Assembly: GCF_024227715.1 (NCBI RefSeq)
Contig: NZ_CP100448.1
Span: 930,001 to 994,000, forward strand
Source of the DNA: Halomarina litorea
GTDB taxonomy: Archaea > Halobacteriota > Halobacteria > Halobacteriales > Haloarculaceae
Reading direction: 5' to 3'
Length of the DNA stretch: 64,000 nt
Part shown: piece by piece, positions 1 through 7,583 of the stretch
Position numbering within the stretch: position 1 is the first letter of the stretch
Layout: each line of letters begins with the position of its first letter
Notes under the pieces: generated by a model
Seen by the model: only the letters and a program-made list of their open reading frames with translations
Told to the model about the DNA's origin: nothing
Database searches by the model: none
Position numbers and translations under genes: made by a program

Positions 1-158
1 GCGTTCATCTCGTTGGTGCACGGCGGCGTGAACGCCCCGGGGAAGAACGCGAGGACGACGGGTGCCTCGTCGAGATGCTCCGAGAGCGTGAAGTCCTCGA
101 CGTCACCGTTCGCGACCTTCGCCTCGATGTCGGGCGCGCTGTCGCCTTCGGATACCAT
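1..158 (-). CDS. Peroxiredoxin (AhpC/TSA family), N-terminal part, cut by window edge
   Basis: Thiol peroxidase that would reduce hydroperoxides in the cytoplasm. Only the first 52 residues are inside the window; the rest lies to the left. The visible part begins with the usual haloarchaeal opening (MVSEGDSAPD) and contains FFPGAFTPPC, which is the family's Pro-x3-Thr-x2-Cys active-site signature, so Cys47 is the expected peroxidatic cysteine. The start is the ATG read from 158 down. Without the C-terminus I cannot say whether a resolving cysteine exists (1-Cys or 2-Cys type). Family assignment is firm from the active-site motif. Confidence 0.88.
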   Translation of the reverse strand, partial: MVSEGDSAPDIEAKVANGDVEDFTLSEHLDEAPVVLAFFPGAFTPPCTNEMN

Positions 159-263
159 ACCCGAGAGGAGGGGCGTCACACGGAAAAGTCCGGGTCCCCC
201 ACTTGAGTGTGGGCCTACCGGCGAAGGAATTGACGGGGCAGTTCGGCCCGTCCGCCCGTCCAG

Positions 264-1637
264 TCAGTCGTCCTGCGCGGCGGCCCGCCCCGGCGCGTCA
301 CCGGCGGTGATGGTGTCCTCGACCTGCGAGTAGACCAGCAGGAGGGCGAGGAAGGCGAGACCGGCACCGAACGTGAACGGCGCGGCGAAGCCGAACCGGA
401 CGAGGTATCCGGACGCCAGCGGCCCGATGGCGACGCCGAGGCCAAACGCCGTCGTCAGCACCGAGAGGGTGGTCCCCGACTGGCCCTTCCCCGCGAGGTC
501 CCCCGCGAGCGCCAGCGACGGGGCGAAGACGAGCGCGACGGCGATGCCCTGCAGGAGACGGAAGAGGAGCATCAGGCCGGGCGCGACGCTCCCTGCGAGG
601 ACGGCCGGAGCGCTCCCCTCCACGGCCGCCGCGATGCCGGGGACGTACCCCTGCAGGAGGACGGAGGGGACGAGGAGGACGAACCCCGCGACGATGAACG
701 GGCGGCGGCCGTACTCGTCGCTGGCCCGCCCGATGGGCACCTGGAAGAGGACGTTCGCGATGACGACGGCGGCGAACTGCACCGAGAAGAGGAACTCCTC
801 CTCGCCGAGTTGCGTCTTGATGGTCTCCTGTAGGGTGGCGAACAGGGCGATGGTGATGGCCATGAAGAGGGTGCAGACGCCGAGGACGAACACGGGGTCG
901 AGCAGTTTCGAGCCGTCACGGTCGAACACGCGAAAGGAGAGGTCGTCGCCCGCCTCCGCCCCGTCGCGCTCCGGGTCCTCGATGAGCAGACTGACGAGCG
1001 CGAAACTGACGACGGCTCCGAGGACGGCCACCGAGAAGGCGGCGTTGAACCCCGTGAGTTCGCCGAACGGCGTCGTGTACGGCCCGGCCTGCACGACGAG
1101 GCCGGCCACGATGGGACCGAACCCGAACCCGATGAGCCGGAACGTGTTGAACACGCCGAAGTTCCCCCCGCGTTCGGTGTCGCTGGCGGCGAACTCGTTG
1201 ACCAGCGCGATGGTCGCGGGGATGGTGAACGCCGCGCCGAGTCCCTGCAGGGCGCGGATGAGCAAGACGAGTTCGTAGCGATGGACGAACGGGTAGGCCG
1301 CGCTGGCGACGCCGAACAGCGCGAGGCCGAAGAGGACGAACACCCGACGCTTGCCCAGTCGGTCGGAGAACCGTCCGGTAAACGGCTGACCGAAGCTGTT
1401 CAGGAAGCCGAACAGCGAGAGGACGAGACCGACGAGGAAGGGGACGGTGAGTTCCAGCCCGAGGACGCTCGACCCCACGATGCCGTCGAGGACGATCTGA
1501 CCGCTCTCGATGTACAGCGGGAGGACGATGATGAGAAACGAGTTGCCGAGGGCATCGGCCATGCGGGCCAGCCCAAGCGTGAGTACACGGTTGTCCGTGC
1601 CCAGGACCATTGGTCTCCGTACGGCCGAACGCGCCAT
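264..1637 (-). CDS. Major facilitator superfamily transporter
   Basis: Membrane secondary transporter, probably a drug or metabolite exporter; the substrate cannot be read from sequence. About 457 residues with roughly a dozen hydrophobic segments. The loop after the second segment reads GRFSDRLGKRR, the MFS motif A between TM2 and TM3, and a related motif follows TM8 (GRASDEYGRR), showing the duplicated 6+6 architecture. It starts at ATG 1637 (MARSAVRRP) or at ATG 1610 (MVLGTDNRV); the second lies closer to TM1. Longer upstream extensions would run into unrelated sequence. It stands alone on this strand, and the 3' end faces the peroxiredoxin gene across about 100 bases. Confidence 0.88.
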   Translation of the reverse strand: MARSAVRRPMVLGTDNRVLTLGLARMADALGNSFLIIVLPLYIESGQIVLDGIVGSSVLGLELTVPFLVGLVLSLFGFLNSFGQPFTGRFSDRLGKRRVFVLFGLALFGVASAAYPFVHRYELVLLIRALQGLGAAFTIPATIALVNEFAASDTERGGNFGVFNTFRLIGFGFGPIVAGLVVQAGPYTTPFGELTGFNAAFSVAVLGAVVSFALVSLLIEDPERDGAEAGDDLSFRVFDRDGSKLLDPVFVLGVCTLFMAITIALFATLQETIKTQLGEEEFLFSVQFAAVVIANVLFQVPIGRASDEYGRRPFIVAGFVLLVPSVLLQGYVPGIAAAVEGSAPAVLAGSVAPGLMLLFRLLQGIAVALVFAPSLALAGDLAGKGQSGTTLSVLTTAFGLGVAIGPLASGYLVRFGFAAPFTFGAGLAFLALLLVYSQVEDTITAGDAPGRAAAQDD

Positions 1638-1736
1638 ACCACTTCGCATCACCCTCGAAATCGCGACTTTCGGGCCTCGCCTCCGGACCGCCAGTCGGCA
1701 GACAAGACCAAGCCCTCGGCGCGCGTCTGGTACGGC

Positions 1737-1994
1737 ATGACCCGAACAATCAAACTCAGCCGTGTCGAGTCGGTGCTCTCTGCCCTCGAGTACCCCATCT
1801 CCCGTACGGAGGCCGCGAACGGCTGCGACGACGTGACCGTCCTCCTCGCCGACGGGGAGATGAATCTCGGGGCGACCATCGAGGAACTGGGCAGCGACCG
1901 CTTCGAGACCGAGGAGGACCTCGAGATGGAGGTGTTCTCGCAGTTGCCCGTCGGCGCGGTGGGCGAACCCGGACAGTCCGAAGGCGACGCGTGA
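1737..1994 (+). CDS. Small conserved haloarchaeal protein, DUF5789-like
   Basis: 85-residue acidic soluble protein. The pattern of a short N-terminal strand, a YPISRTEAA segment, an Asp/Glu-rich turn with LGATIEELG, and a C-terminal helix resembles the DUF5789 family that is frequent in Halobacteria. That assignment is from memory of the family pattern and should be treated as probable. No function is known. The ATG at 1737 is the only start that keeps the domain and avoids the oppositely oriented MFS gene. It lies 49 bases upstream of the TFS gene but TFS has its own TATA element, so co-transcription is not required. Confidence 0.65.
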   Translation: MTRTIKLSRVESVLSALEYPISRTEAANGCDDVTVLLADGEMNLGATIEELGSDRFETEEDLEMEVFSQLPVGAVGEPGQSEGDA

Positions 1995-2013
1995 ACGGCC
2001 GGCGAACACGGCG

Positions 2014-2020
2014 CTTATAG
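2014..2020 (+). promoter_or_regulatory. TATA-like element of the TFS gene
   Basis: CTTATAG centred about 27 bases before the TFS ATG at 2044, the spacing expected for a leaderless haloarchaeal transcript. No Shine-Dalgarno sequence is seen before the ATG. Confidence 0.55.
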
Positions 2021-2043
2021 GCGTCGGGCCGATTGGGCCTGCT

Positions 2044-2367
2044 ATGGAATTCTGCGACGAGTGCGGTTCGATGATGAAGACCAACGACGAGGGGATGTGG
2101 GTCTGTGCCAGCTGCGGCTACGAGAAACCCCGCGACTCCGCGAACGAAGCCCAGATGACGACCACACAGGGACAGGAACACAGCGAGGTCATCGACGTGA
2201 GCGACGCCGAGGACAAGGGCCTGCCCACCACGACGGTCCACTGCCCCGAGTGCGGCAACGACCGCGCGTACTGGTACATGCAGCAGATTCGCTCGGCAGA
2301 CGAGTCCGAGACGCGCTTTTTCGTCTGTACCGAGTGCGAGCACAAGTGGCGCGAGGACGACCACTAG
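2044..2367 (+). CDS. tfs: Transcription factor S (TFIIS-like RNA cleavage factor)
   Basis: Binds archaeal RNA polymerase and stimulates cleavage of the nascent transcript in backtracked complexes; homologous to Rpb9/TFIIS. The 107-residue length is normal. Two zinc ribbons are visible: Cys4-Cys7-Cys21-Cys24 at the N-terminus and Cys67-Cys70-Cys95-Cys98 at the C-terminus. The acidic Asp-Glu pair at residues 86-87 (RSADESET) is the catalytic tip that enters the polymerase secondary channel, so this copy should be cleavage-competent. Start chosen at the ATG 27 bases after a TATA element. Confidence 0.95.
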   Translation: MEFCDECGSMMKTNDEGMWVCASCGYEKPRDSANEAQMTTTQGQEHSEVIDVSDAEDKGLPTTTVHCPECGNDRAYWYMQQIRSADESETRFFVCTECEHKWREDDH

Positions 2368-2653
2368 CTCCCGTCGAGACCGTCCGAACGTTCAAGACCG
2401 AGAGCGGGGCCACCCCCCGCATGGTCTGACGCTCGCCGCGAGGAGCCTCCGCGGGGACCTGCACCCCCCGACGCCGCGCCCGGTACCGCCGTGGTCGCGT
2501 GACGCCCCTCCTCGCGTCTGTCCCCTCGCGTCGCCTGCCCGCCCCCGCGGTATCCGAGACTCCCTCCGGTATCCGACGCCCTCCGCCACCCGGCGGTTCG
2601 CCGGTCGCCCGACGACACCACCACTGAAGAGCGGCGCGCCCGTACCACGGTCA

Positions 2654-3265
2654 ATGGCCGTCCCACCGTCCTCACTGCCCGACGTCCCCGAGCGACTGCT
2701 CGACGACGGCGGGTGGACGCTCGTCGAAGAGCGCGAGGAGACGCTGTTCCGCCTGCCGACCGCACGGGTCCGCGGCTACACCACCCTCTACGAGGACGGC
2801 GACCTGCGAGAGGGTATCGAGCGCGTCGCGGACGTCGACCGCCAGTGGCGCTTCTTCTTCGCCACCCGTCTCTCGTTCATCCCCCCGCTCGCACCGGGCG
2901 TCGGCCCGGCGATGCTCACGCCGACGGTCCAGTCAGAGGCGCGACGCCGGTTCGCCGACGACCTCCGGGAGCGTGGCTTCGAGGCCGTCTCGCGCGGTCG
3001 GACCGAGCGCATCCGCGTCCGCTCGGGCGGGCGGGCGTACCTCCAGTCCTTCGAGGCACGCCTCCCGGTCGGCGTTGCCGGCGTCGAGACGGTGGACGTA
3101 GAGGGGTGGCTCGGCGTCTGGACGACGACCGGCGAGTTCCGACTGGCGGGCGGGGCCTACCCCACCGACCTGCCGGGACTCGGCGACGCACTCGGCGTCC
3201 CCGACCTGCCGGACGCGAGCGAGTGTCGAGAGGAACTGTGGCGGCTGATACGGGCCGTCGAGTGA
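2654..3265 (+). CDS. Conserved haloarchaeal hypothetical protein
   Basis: 203-residue soluble protein with no signal peptide or membrane segment; I do not recognise a named family. It is Arg/Asp/Glu-rich with alternating short strands, for example TARVRGYTTLYEDGDL and GGRAYLQSFEARLPV, suggesting an alpha/beta fold. The codon usage is typical of the chromosome, which supports a real gene. The first ATG is used; no clear TATA element lies 27 bases upstream. The 286 bases between TFS and this gene contain a 10-base direct repeat (CGGTATCCGA at 2548-2557 and 2567-2576) and nothing else I can name. Confidence 0.7.
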   Translation: MAVPPSSLPDVPERLLDDGGWTLVEEREETLFRLPTARVRGYTTLYEDGDLREGIERVADVDRQWRFFFATRLSFIPPLAPGVGPAMLTPTVQSEARRRFADDLRERGFEAVSRGRTERIRVRSGGRAYLQSFEARLPVGVAGVETVDVEGWLGVWTTTGEFRLAGGAYPTDLPGLGDALGVPDLPDASECREELWRLIRAVE

Positions 3266-3280
3266 CTCCGACCGGCCCGC

Positions 3281-3622
3281 TCAACTGAAAAAGCGCATCG
3301 GCGCGGCGATTGCGGCCCTGAGCGCGCCGCTCGTGACGACTTCGACCGGCGCGAGGTCGGCGAACTGCGGGCGGGCGTCGGCACCGAGACGGGCGACTGG
3401 CGTCCCGTCGACCTGTATCACGACGGTCACGTCGAGGTCACGGAGCACGCGGTCGAGTTCCGCGAGGCGCGCCCCCTCGGTCCGCACGAGGGCGACGCCG
3501 ACCCGGACGGAGGGGAGGTCGACCAGCACCGTGTCCGTGTACGACTCGATGTTGATGGGCTGGCTGTCGATGGTGAGCGTCAGATCGGCCTCGACGTCGA
3601 CGGGTTCGCGCTCGCGGTTCAA
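3281..3622 (-). CDS. Conserved hypothetical protein, second gene of a two-gene unit
   Basis: 113-residue acidic protein of unknown function. It has a short beta-rich N-terminal half (LTLTIDSQPINIESYTDT) followed by an alpha/beta region (VRVGVALVRTEGARLAELD), with no membrane segment or metal-binding motif. Its ATG overlaps the stop of the upstream gene by 4 bases, so the two proteins are translationally coupled and probably act together. The spacing to the convergent gene at 3265 is only 15 bases. Confidence 0.65.
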   Translation of the reverse strand: MNREREPVDVEADLTLTIDSQPINIESYTDTVLVDLPSVRVGVALVRTEGARLAELDRVLRDLDVTVVIQVDGTPVARLGADARPQFADLAPVEVVTSGALRAAIAAPMRFFS

Positions 3623-3843
3623 TCCGACTTCTCCCGCGTGCTGATGGTGACGGTGCCGTCCACGCGCCAGTGTGCGTGGTCGGCCCCCTCACCGGCACGG
3701 CTCGGGACGAACACGTTCATGTCGTCGAACTCGTACTCGATGACGGCGTTCCGACCGGTCAGTCGGTCGTACAGCGCGATGCCGAGGTCCGGCCACGTCG
3801 TCGTCTCGTCGGTCCGCTCCGCTTTGGACTCTGTGTCGCTCAT
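3619..3843 (-). CDS. Conserved hypothetical protein, first gene of a two-gene unit
   Basis: 74-residue protein of unknown function, predicted soluble and beta-rich (NAVIEYEFDDMNVFVPS, then DGTVTISTREKSD). It begins with the common MSDTES haloarchaeal opening. A TATA-like GCCTTATGTG (reverse strand, about 3869-3878) lies near -30, fitting a leaderless transcript that also covers the downstream overlapping gene. Confidence 0.65.
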   Translation of the reverse strand: MSDTESKAERTDETTTWPDLGIALYDRLTGRNAVIEYEFDDMNVFVPSRAGEGADHAHWRVDGTVTISTREKSD

Positions 3844-3913
3844 GATACGCTATTGAACACGCCTGACTGACACATAAGGCTACTCGCTGGCAAGGGGTTT
3901 GCCGGATATCCCG

Positions 3914-4636
3914 CTACGCTCGGGCGAAGACGAGGTACCCCGTGTGTCCGACGCCCGCCGTCGACGGGCGCGACCCGCGCTCGTCGAAGTCCATCTCGCG
4001 CTGGATGGTCTCGAACGTCGTCACCTCCTGCAGGCCGGCCTCGGTGGCGGCCCGAACCACGTCGCGTGCACCCTCGACGAACGGGACGTACGCGGCGAGG
4101 TACCCGCCCGGGACCAGCAGGTCCGGCGCGCGGTCGACGATGCTCGGGGCGTCCTCCGTGTCGAGGGTCAGGACGTCGAAGGACTCCTCGACGAGCGCGT
4201 CGAGGTCCTCGGTGAGGTCGCCCGTCCTGACCTCGACGCGGTCGGCGACGCCGGCCAGTTCCATGTTCTCGCGGGCGACGTCGGCGAACTCGGCTTTGCG
4301 CTCGTAGGTGACGACCTCCGCGCCGGCACGCCCGAGGTACGCCGACAGGATGCCCGTCCCGGTGCCCGCGTCGAGGACCCGGTCGCCGCCGGTCGCTCCC
4401 GTGTGGCCCATCACGAGACCGATGTCGCGGGGCATCATCGGCGCGCCCGTCCGGTCGAGGTGGTTGAACAGGTCCGGGCCGCGCAGGGCGCGGACGTCGA
4501 ACGACTCGCCGAGGTGCGTCTCGACGGTGTCGCCCGGTTCGACGTTCTCTGGGACCTCCAGCACGCCGAGGTCCGTCTCCAGCGTCGCGCCGGGCGCGAG
4601 GAGGTACTCCCGGTTGCCTCGGACGAGAAGTATCAC
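3914..4636 (-). CDS. trmI: tRNA (adenine-N1)-methyltransferase TrmI (A57/A58)
   Basis: Class I SAM-dependent methyltransferase that forms m1A in the T-loop of tRNA; archaeal TrmI commonly modifies positions 57 and 58. The 240-residue length fits. Residues 1-60 form the small N-terminal beta domain, then the PMMPRDIG stretch and motif [11 protein letters not shown] (88-97) begin the Rossmann domain; a later TLDTED segment follows the motif IV region. It overlaps the NAC gene upstream by 4 bases, and the PUA-NAC-TrmI order is one I associate with haloarchaeal translation/RNA-modification clusters. Confidence in family is high; the exact target adenosine is inferred. Confidence 0.9.
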   Translation of the reverse strand: MILLVRGNREYLLAPGATLETDLGVLEVPENVEPGDTVETHLGESFDVRALRGPDLFNHLDRTGAPMMPRDIGLVMGHTGATGGDRVLDAGTGTGILSAYLGRAGAEVVTYERKAEFADVARENMELAGVADRVEVRTGDLTEDLDALVEESFDVLTLDTEDAPSIVDRAPDLLVPGGYLAAYVPFVEGARDVVRAATEAGLQEVTTFETIQREMDFDERGSRPSTAGVGHTGYLVFARA

Positions 4637-5040
4637 TCGAGGCGCGAGACGGCGGCCGCGAGGTCGCCGCCCTCCGCCTCGAGGGCTTCGCGCGCCTGCT
4701 CCTTCGTCGACCCCGTCCGCTGGGCGACGATCTCCACGTCCGCCTCGGGGATGTCGCCGTCACTGCCGGCGTCGGCCTCGGCGTCCGCCCCTCCGCTCTC
4801 GACCGCCGGGGCGTCGCTGCCGCCCGCACCGCGTGGCCGGGACTCCGGTTCCCCGACGATCTGGTAGGTCGCCTGTCCCTGTGCGTCCATCCGCTGGACG
4901 TCCGCACCCGTGAAGACGAGTTCCTCGTCGGGGGTCCGGATGATTACCTCCTCGGCATCGAGCTCCGTGATGTCGATACCCATCTGCTCCATCATCTGCT
5001 TCATCTTGCGCGGGTCGAGCCCGCCGCCTCCTCCGAACAT
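4633..5040 (-). CDS. nac: Nascent polypeptide-associated complex protein (archaeal NAC)
   Basis: Ribosome-bound homodimeric chaperone that contacts emerging polypeptides. 135 residues. The N-terminal [20 protein letters not shown] segment is the archaeal NAC signature for ribosome contact, followed by the NAC beta-barrel (about 20-65). An acidic, low-complexity linker (about 66-97) joins a C-terminal UBA domain (about 98-133, with [21 protein letters not shown]). The downstream TrmI gene overlaps by 4 bases. A TATA-like element sits in the short gap to the PUA gene, so NAC-TrmI may be transcribed separately. Confidence 0.93.
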   Translation of the reverse strand: MFGGGGGLDPRKMKQMMEQMGIDITELDAEEVIIRTPDEELVFTGADVQRMDAQGQATYQIVGEPESRPRGAGGSDAPAVESGGADAEADAGSDGDIPEADVEIVAQRTGSTKEQAREALEAEGGDLAAAVSRLE

Positions 5041-5058
5041 AGGTGGACGGTGGTAATG

Positions 5059-5070
5059 CCTGCTAAAAAA
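5059..5070 (-). promoter_or_regulatory. TATA-like element of nac
   Basis: On the reverse strand the sequence GCTTTTTTAGC lies about 25 bases before the NAC ATG at 5040, in the gap between the PUA and NAC genes. The T/A run stands out against the GC-rich background. Confidence 0.5.
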
Positions 5071-5130
5071 GCCAGCGCACTTGGTGCAGGATTCGTCTCC
5101 AGATTCTCGGAGGTCGCGTCCCGCCCCGGG

Positions 5131-5592
5131 CTACGCGGGTGCTCCCTCGCGTACCTTCACGGCGACGCCCGTCTCGAAGTCGCGCATCCCCGCCGCGGGA
5201 AGTTCGGCGCGGCCGACGCCCAGCAGGTCGCCGTCGTAGGTCACGAGCACCTCGTCGCCGGGCCGGACGTCGCCGTCGACCTCGCGGACGAACTTCGCGA
5301 AGGCGTTCTTCCCGTCGCGGACGAACGGGCCGCTCTCGTCGCCCACCTCGACGCGGGGGCGGCCGAGGTCCGCGAGGAGCCGCCTTCCGCCGGCGATTCC
5401 GAGCGTGAACCTGCCCTCGACGGTGTAGGAGACCACCCTGGTGCCGTCGTCGGTCCGGACCTGCTGTGGACGGCCCGTCGAGGAGCGCAACACGTCGAGG
5501 GACTCGTCGTCGGGGAAGAGCGCGGCGCCCGCGCCGGCCCCGAACTGGTAGTCCGCGACGGTCCGCAGGCGCGCCCGCTCGTCGTCGTTCAT
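5131..5592 (-). CDS. PUA-domain RNA-binding protein
   Basis: 153-residue protein with a C-terminal PUA domain (about 73-150), recognisable from FVRDGKNAFAKFV, DGDVRPGDEVLV and LLGVGRAELPAAGM. PUA domains bind structured RNA, typically tRNA or rRNA. The N-terminal 70 residues (ADYQFGAGAGAALFP) form the companion domain usual in archaeal stand-alone PUA proteins. It precedes NAC and TrmI on the same strand with 90 bases between, consistent with a translation-related neighbourhood. No catalytic domain is present. Confidence 0.82.
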   Translation of the reverse strand: MNDDERARLRTVADYQFGAGAGAALFPDDESLDVLRSSTGRPQQVRTDDGTRVVSYTVEGRFTLGIAGGRRLLADLGRPRVEVGDESGPFVRDGKNAFAKFVREVDGDVRPGDEVLVTYDGDLLGVGRAELPAAGMRDFETGVAVKVREGAPA

Positions 5593-5645
5593 GTGCCCGC
5601 CTGCCGCCGGGCGGGTAAAGACACGTCGAAGCGCGGTCGGCGAGA

Positions 5646-6143
5646 CTACAGCAGGTAGCGCTCCGTGTCCTCGCTCAGGTCGATGAAGGAGTCGGCGGCG
5701 TCGATGAGTTCGCTCGCGGTGGACTGTCGGAAGCCCATCACCTCGATGCGCGTCCCCTCGTGGCGGACGTGCGAGCAGAGGCGGGCGAAGTCCCCGTCGC
5801 CCGTACAGAGGACGATGGCGTCGACGTGCCGGGCGAGGGTGACGGCGTCGAGACTGATACCGACGTCCCAGTCGGCCTTCTTCGTCCCGTCGCCGAAGGT
5901 CTTCAGGTCCTTGATCTTCGCCTCGAAGCCGATGTCGCGCAGGGCCTCGAAGAAGGACTCCTCTTCGGGAGCCTGCGCGCGGACGACGAAGGCGATGGCG
6001 CGCACGAGCCTGCGGTTCTGGACCGCGGAGTCGAGCAGCGACGCGTAGTCCACGTTCCGCGAGTAGAGGCTGTGAGAGGTGTGATAGAGGTTCCGCGCGT
6101 CGGCGAGGACCGCGACGCGCTGGTCGGGGTGCAGCGGTGGCAT
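5646..6143 (-). CDS. NYN-domain protein (LabA/DUF88-type PIN-like nuclease)
   Basis: 165-residue single-domain protein of the NYN superfamily, PIN-like folds that usually cleave RNA with a cluster of acidic residues. Visible acidic signature positions are VLADARNLYH near the N-terminus, KKADWDVGISLDA in the middle, and VLCTGDGDFARL toward the C-terminus, where three conserved Asp would bind the metal. The final helix (LIDAADSFIDLSED) is typical of the archaeal TIGR00288-like group. The start is ATG 6143; an earlier in-frame start would add an unconserved Lys/Pro-rich tail. RNA substrate unknown. Confidence 0.85.
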   Translation of the reverse strand: MPPLHPDQRVAVLADARNLYHTSHSLYSRNVDYASLLDSAVQNRRLVRAIAFVVRAQAPEEESFFEALRDIGFEAKIKDLKTFGDGTKKADWDVGISLDAVTLARHVDAIVLCTGDGDFARLCSHVRHEGTRIEVMGFRQSTASELIDAADSFIDLSEDTERYLL

Positions 6144-6255
6144 ACGCCCTCTCTGGTGGCCCGGCGGATAGCGCTTCGGCTTCGAGGCGCCGGGGCGCAC
6201 CGGCGCGCCGGGAACCGACGTGAAGCTTTTAGCTCGTCACTTGCTACCATCAGTC

Positions 6256-6438
6256 ATGAACGAGGTGAGACTCTACCGGTCGGCTCTGATGTGTCCGCTG
6301 TGTCACTGTGAACACGATGTCGAGGGCTCGCTCCGTGCGCACCTCGCCGGGGACCACTCGACGACCGACCTCGTGGACTTCGTCGTCGCCGCCGTCGACG
6401 CCGAGGAAGCGGGACCGCTCGCGGGTGTCGGACACTAA
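6256..6438 (+). CDS. Small C2H2-type zinc-finger protein
   Basis: 60-residue protein with one zinc-finger-like motif: Cys13-x2-Cys16, then His29-x4-His34 (CPLCHCEHDVEGSLRAHLAG). Haloarchaea encode many such mini-proteins and some influence motility, biofilm or lipid metabolism, but nothing in the sequence assigns a role here. TTTTAG at 6227-6232 lies about 27 bases before the ATG, so the mRNA is probably leaderless. It sits directly upstream of the lysine-operon leader but has its own stop and a separate TATA element follows, so I do not infer shared regulation. Confidence 0.75.
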   Translation: MNEVRLYRSALMCPLCHCEHDVEGSLRAHLAGDHSTTDLVDFVVAAVDAEEAGPLAGVGH

Positions 6439-6476
6439 AGTCGGACCGCTGGCAGGTATTGGTGCGGGTCACAACC

Positions 6477-6484
6477 CCTAAGTT
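6477..6484 (+). promoter_or_regulatory. Probable promoter of the dap operon leader
   Basis: CCTAAGTT is the only TATA-like element between the zinc-finger gene and dapA. It lies about 27 bases before ATG 6507 and about 190 bases before dapA, while the GC-rich bases just ahead of dapA contain no TATA-like sequence. This implies a transcript with a leader of roughly 165 bases. Confidence 0.4.
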
Positions 6485-6506
6485 CACGCGGTACCGTCGT
6501 TCGGCC

Positions 6507-6560
6507 ATGCACCCCATCGCCACGGTCGGGGGCGGCGCGACTTCTGCTAAACGCGCGTAG
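6507..6560 (+). CDS. Candidate 17-residue leader peptide upstream of dapA
   Basis: An ATG at leaderless distance from the only TATA-like element opens a 17-codon frame (MHPIATVGGGATSAKRA) ending in TAG. The final codons include AAA (Lys) and CGC (Arg), and 4 of 17 third positions are A/T, more than in neighbouring genes. The 3' half also forms a GC stem (GCGCG 6535-6539 with CGCGC 6552-6556). A leader peptide controlling the lysine operon by attenuation is one reading. A fortuitous short frame is the alternative. I know of no named family. Confidence 0.35.
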   Translation: MHPIATVGGGATSAKRA

Positions 6561-6563
6561 CGT

Positions 6564-6630
6564 CTGGTCCACGGCGGGGTGGCGTCCCGTCTCGGGCCTG
6601 TTCTCGGTACACGGACAGCGATGCGACCAG
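6564..6630 (+). promoter_or_regulatory. Potentially structured leader RNA before dapA
   Basis: CTGGTC (6564-6569) can pair with GACCAG (6625-6630), closing a domain of about 55 bases that contains a further CTGT/ACAG pairing. It lies between the candidate leader peptide and dapA. No known lysine riboswitch core is recognisable. Only base pairing supports this call. Confidence 0.25.
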
Positions 6631-6671
6631 CGTCCACGCGATACGACCCACGACCCACGACACACCACACG

Positions 6672-7583
6672 ATGACGTACGAACCCTACACCGGCGTGTT
6701 CCCGGCACTCACCACGCCCTTCGACGACGACGACGGTATCGACCACGAGACACTCGCGGCCAACGCCCGACGCCTGCAGGAGGCGGGCGTCGACGGCGTC
6801 GTGCCCGTCGGCACCACCGGCGAGAGCGCGACGATGACCCACGACGAACACATCGAGGTCATCGAGACGGTGGCCGACGCGGTGGACGTCCCCGTCGTCG
6901 CCGGGTCCGGGTCGAACTCGACGCGCGAGGCACTCGAACTCTCCCGGCGGGCGGCCGACGCGGGCGCGGACGGCCTCCTGCTCATCTCGCCGTACTACAA
7001 CATCCCCGAACCCGCGGGCATGGAGGAGCACTTCCGGACCGTCGCAGACGAAGTCGACCTCCCGCAGGTCATCTACAACGTCCCCGGGCGGACGGGACGG
7101 AACATCGCCGTCGAGACGGCGGCGTCCCTCGCCTCCCACCCGAACATCGTGGGCTACAAGGCCGCCAGCGGCGACCTGAACCGCGTCACGCAGGTCGTCG
7201 AACACACGCGCGACGAGGCGTTCTCGGTGCTCTCGGGCGACGACGCCCTCACGCTCCCCGTCATCGCCCTCGGCGGGGCGGGCTGTATCAGCGTCACCGC
7301 CAACGTCGAACCCGAGCGAGTCTGTGCGATGGTCGGCGCGGCACTGGAAGACGACTACGGCCGCGCCCGCGACCTCCACCACGAACTGGGGCCGCTCAAC
7401 CGCGCGCTGTTCGCCGAGACCAACCCCATCCCCATCAAGACGGCCCTCGGCATCCGCGGGCACATGTCCGACCGGATGCGTCCGCCGCTCTCGCCGCTCT
7501 CGGAGGCCAACCGGGAGGAGTTAGCGTCGATTCTTGCGGCCCTCGACAGCGCTACCACCCCCGAGGTCGAACCGCGACCATGA
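6672..7583 (+). CDS. dapA: 4-hydroxy-tetrahydrodipicolinate synthase
   Basis: Condenses pyruvate with aspartate semialdehyde, the first committed step to diaminopimelate and lysine. 303 residues, normal length, TIM-barrel aldolase. Key residues are visible: the Thr48-Thr49 pair in GTTGE, Tyr135 in the VIYNVPGRTG motif, and the Schiff-base lysine Lys163 in GYKAASGD. The start is ATG 6672, immediately before TYEPYTGVFPALTTPF. It is the first gene of a six-gene operon and its stop overlaps dapB by 4 bases. Other members of the DapA/NAL aldolase family are possible for an isolated gene, but the operon context settles the role. Confidence 0.96.
   Translation: MTYEPYTGVFPALTTPFDDDDGIDHETLAANARRLQEAGVDGVVPVGTTGESATMTHDEHIEVIETVADAVDVPVVAGSGSNSTREALELSRRAADAGADGLLLISPYYNIPEPAGMEEHFRTVADEVDLPQVIYNVPGRTGRNIAVETAASLASHPNIVGYKAASGDLNRVTQVVEHTRDEAFSVLSGDDALTLPVIALGGAGCISVTANVEPERVCAMVGAALEDDYGRARDLHHELGPLNRALFAETNPIPIKTALGIRGHMSDRMRPPLSPLSEANREELASILAALDSATTPEVEPRP

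Noticed and set aside
224-238. 15-base match to a conserved bacterial 16S rRNA segment (AAGGAATTGACGGGG)
   Set aside because: No flanking rRNA similarity on either side, and the archaeal form of this 16S segment differs (GGAATTGGCGGGG). Most likely a coincidence.
2368-2653. GC-rich 286-base spacer with a duplicated CGGTATCCGA, considered as a regulatory repeat
   Set aside because: Only two copies of a 10-mer in a spacer with no promoter-like element nearby; not enough to support a feature.
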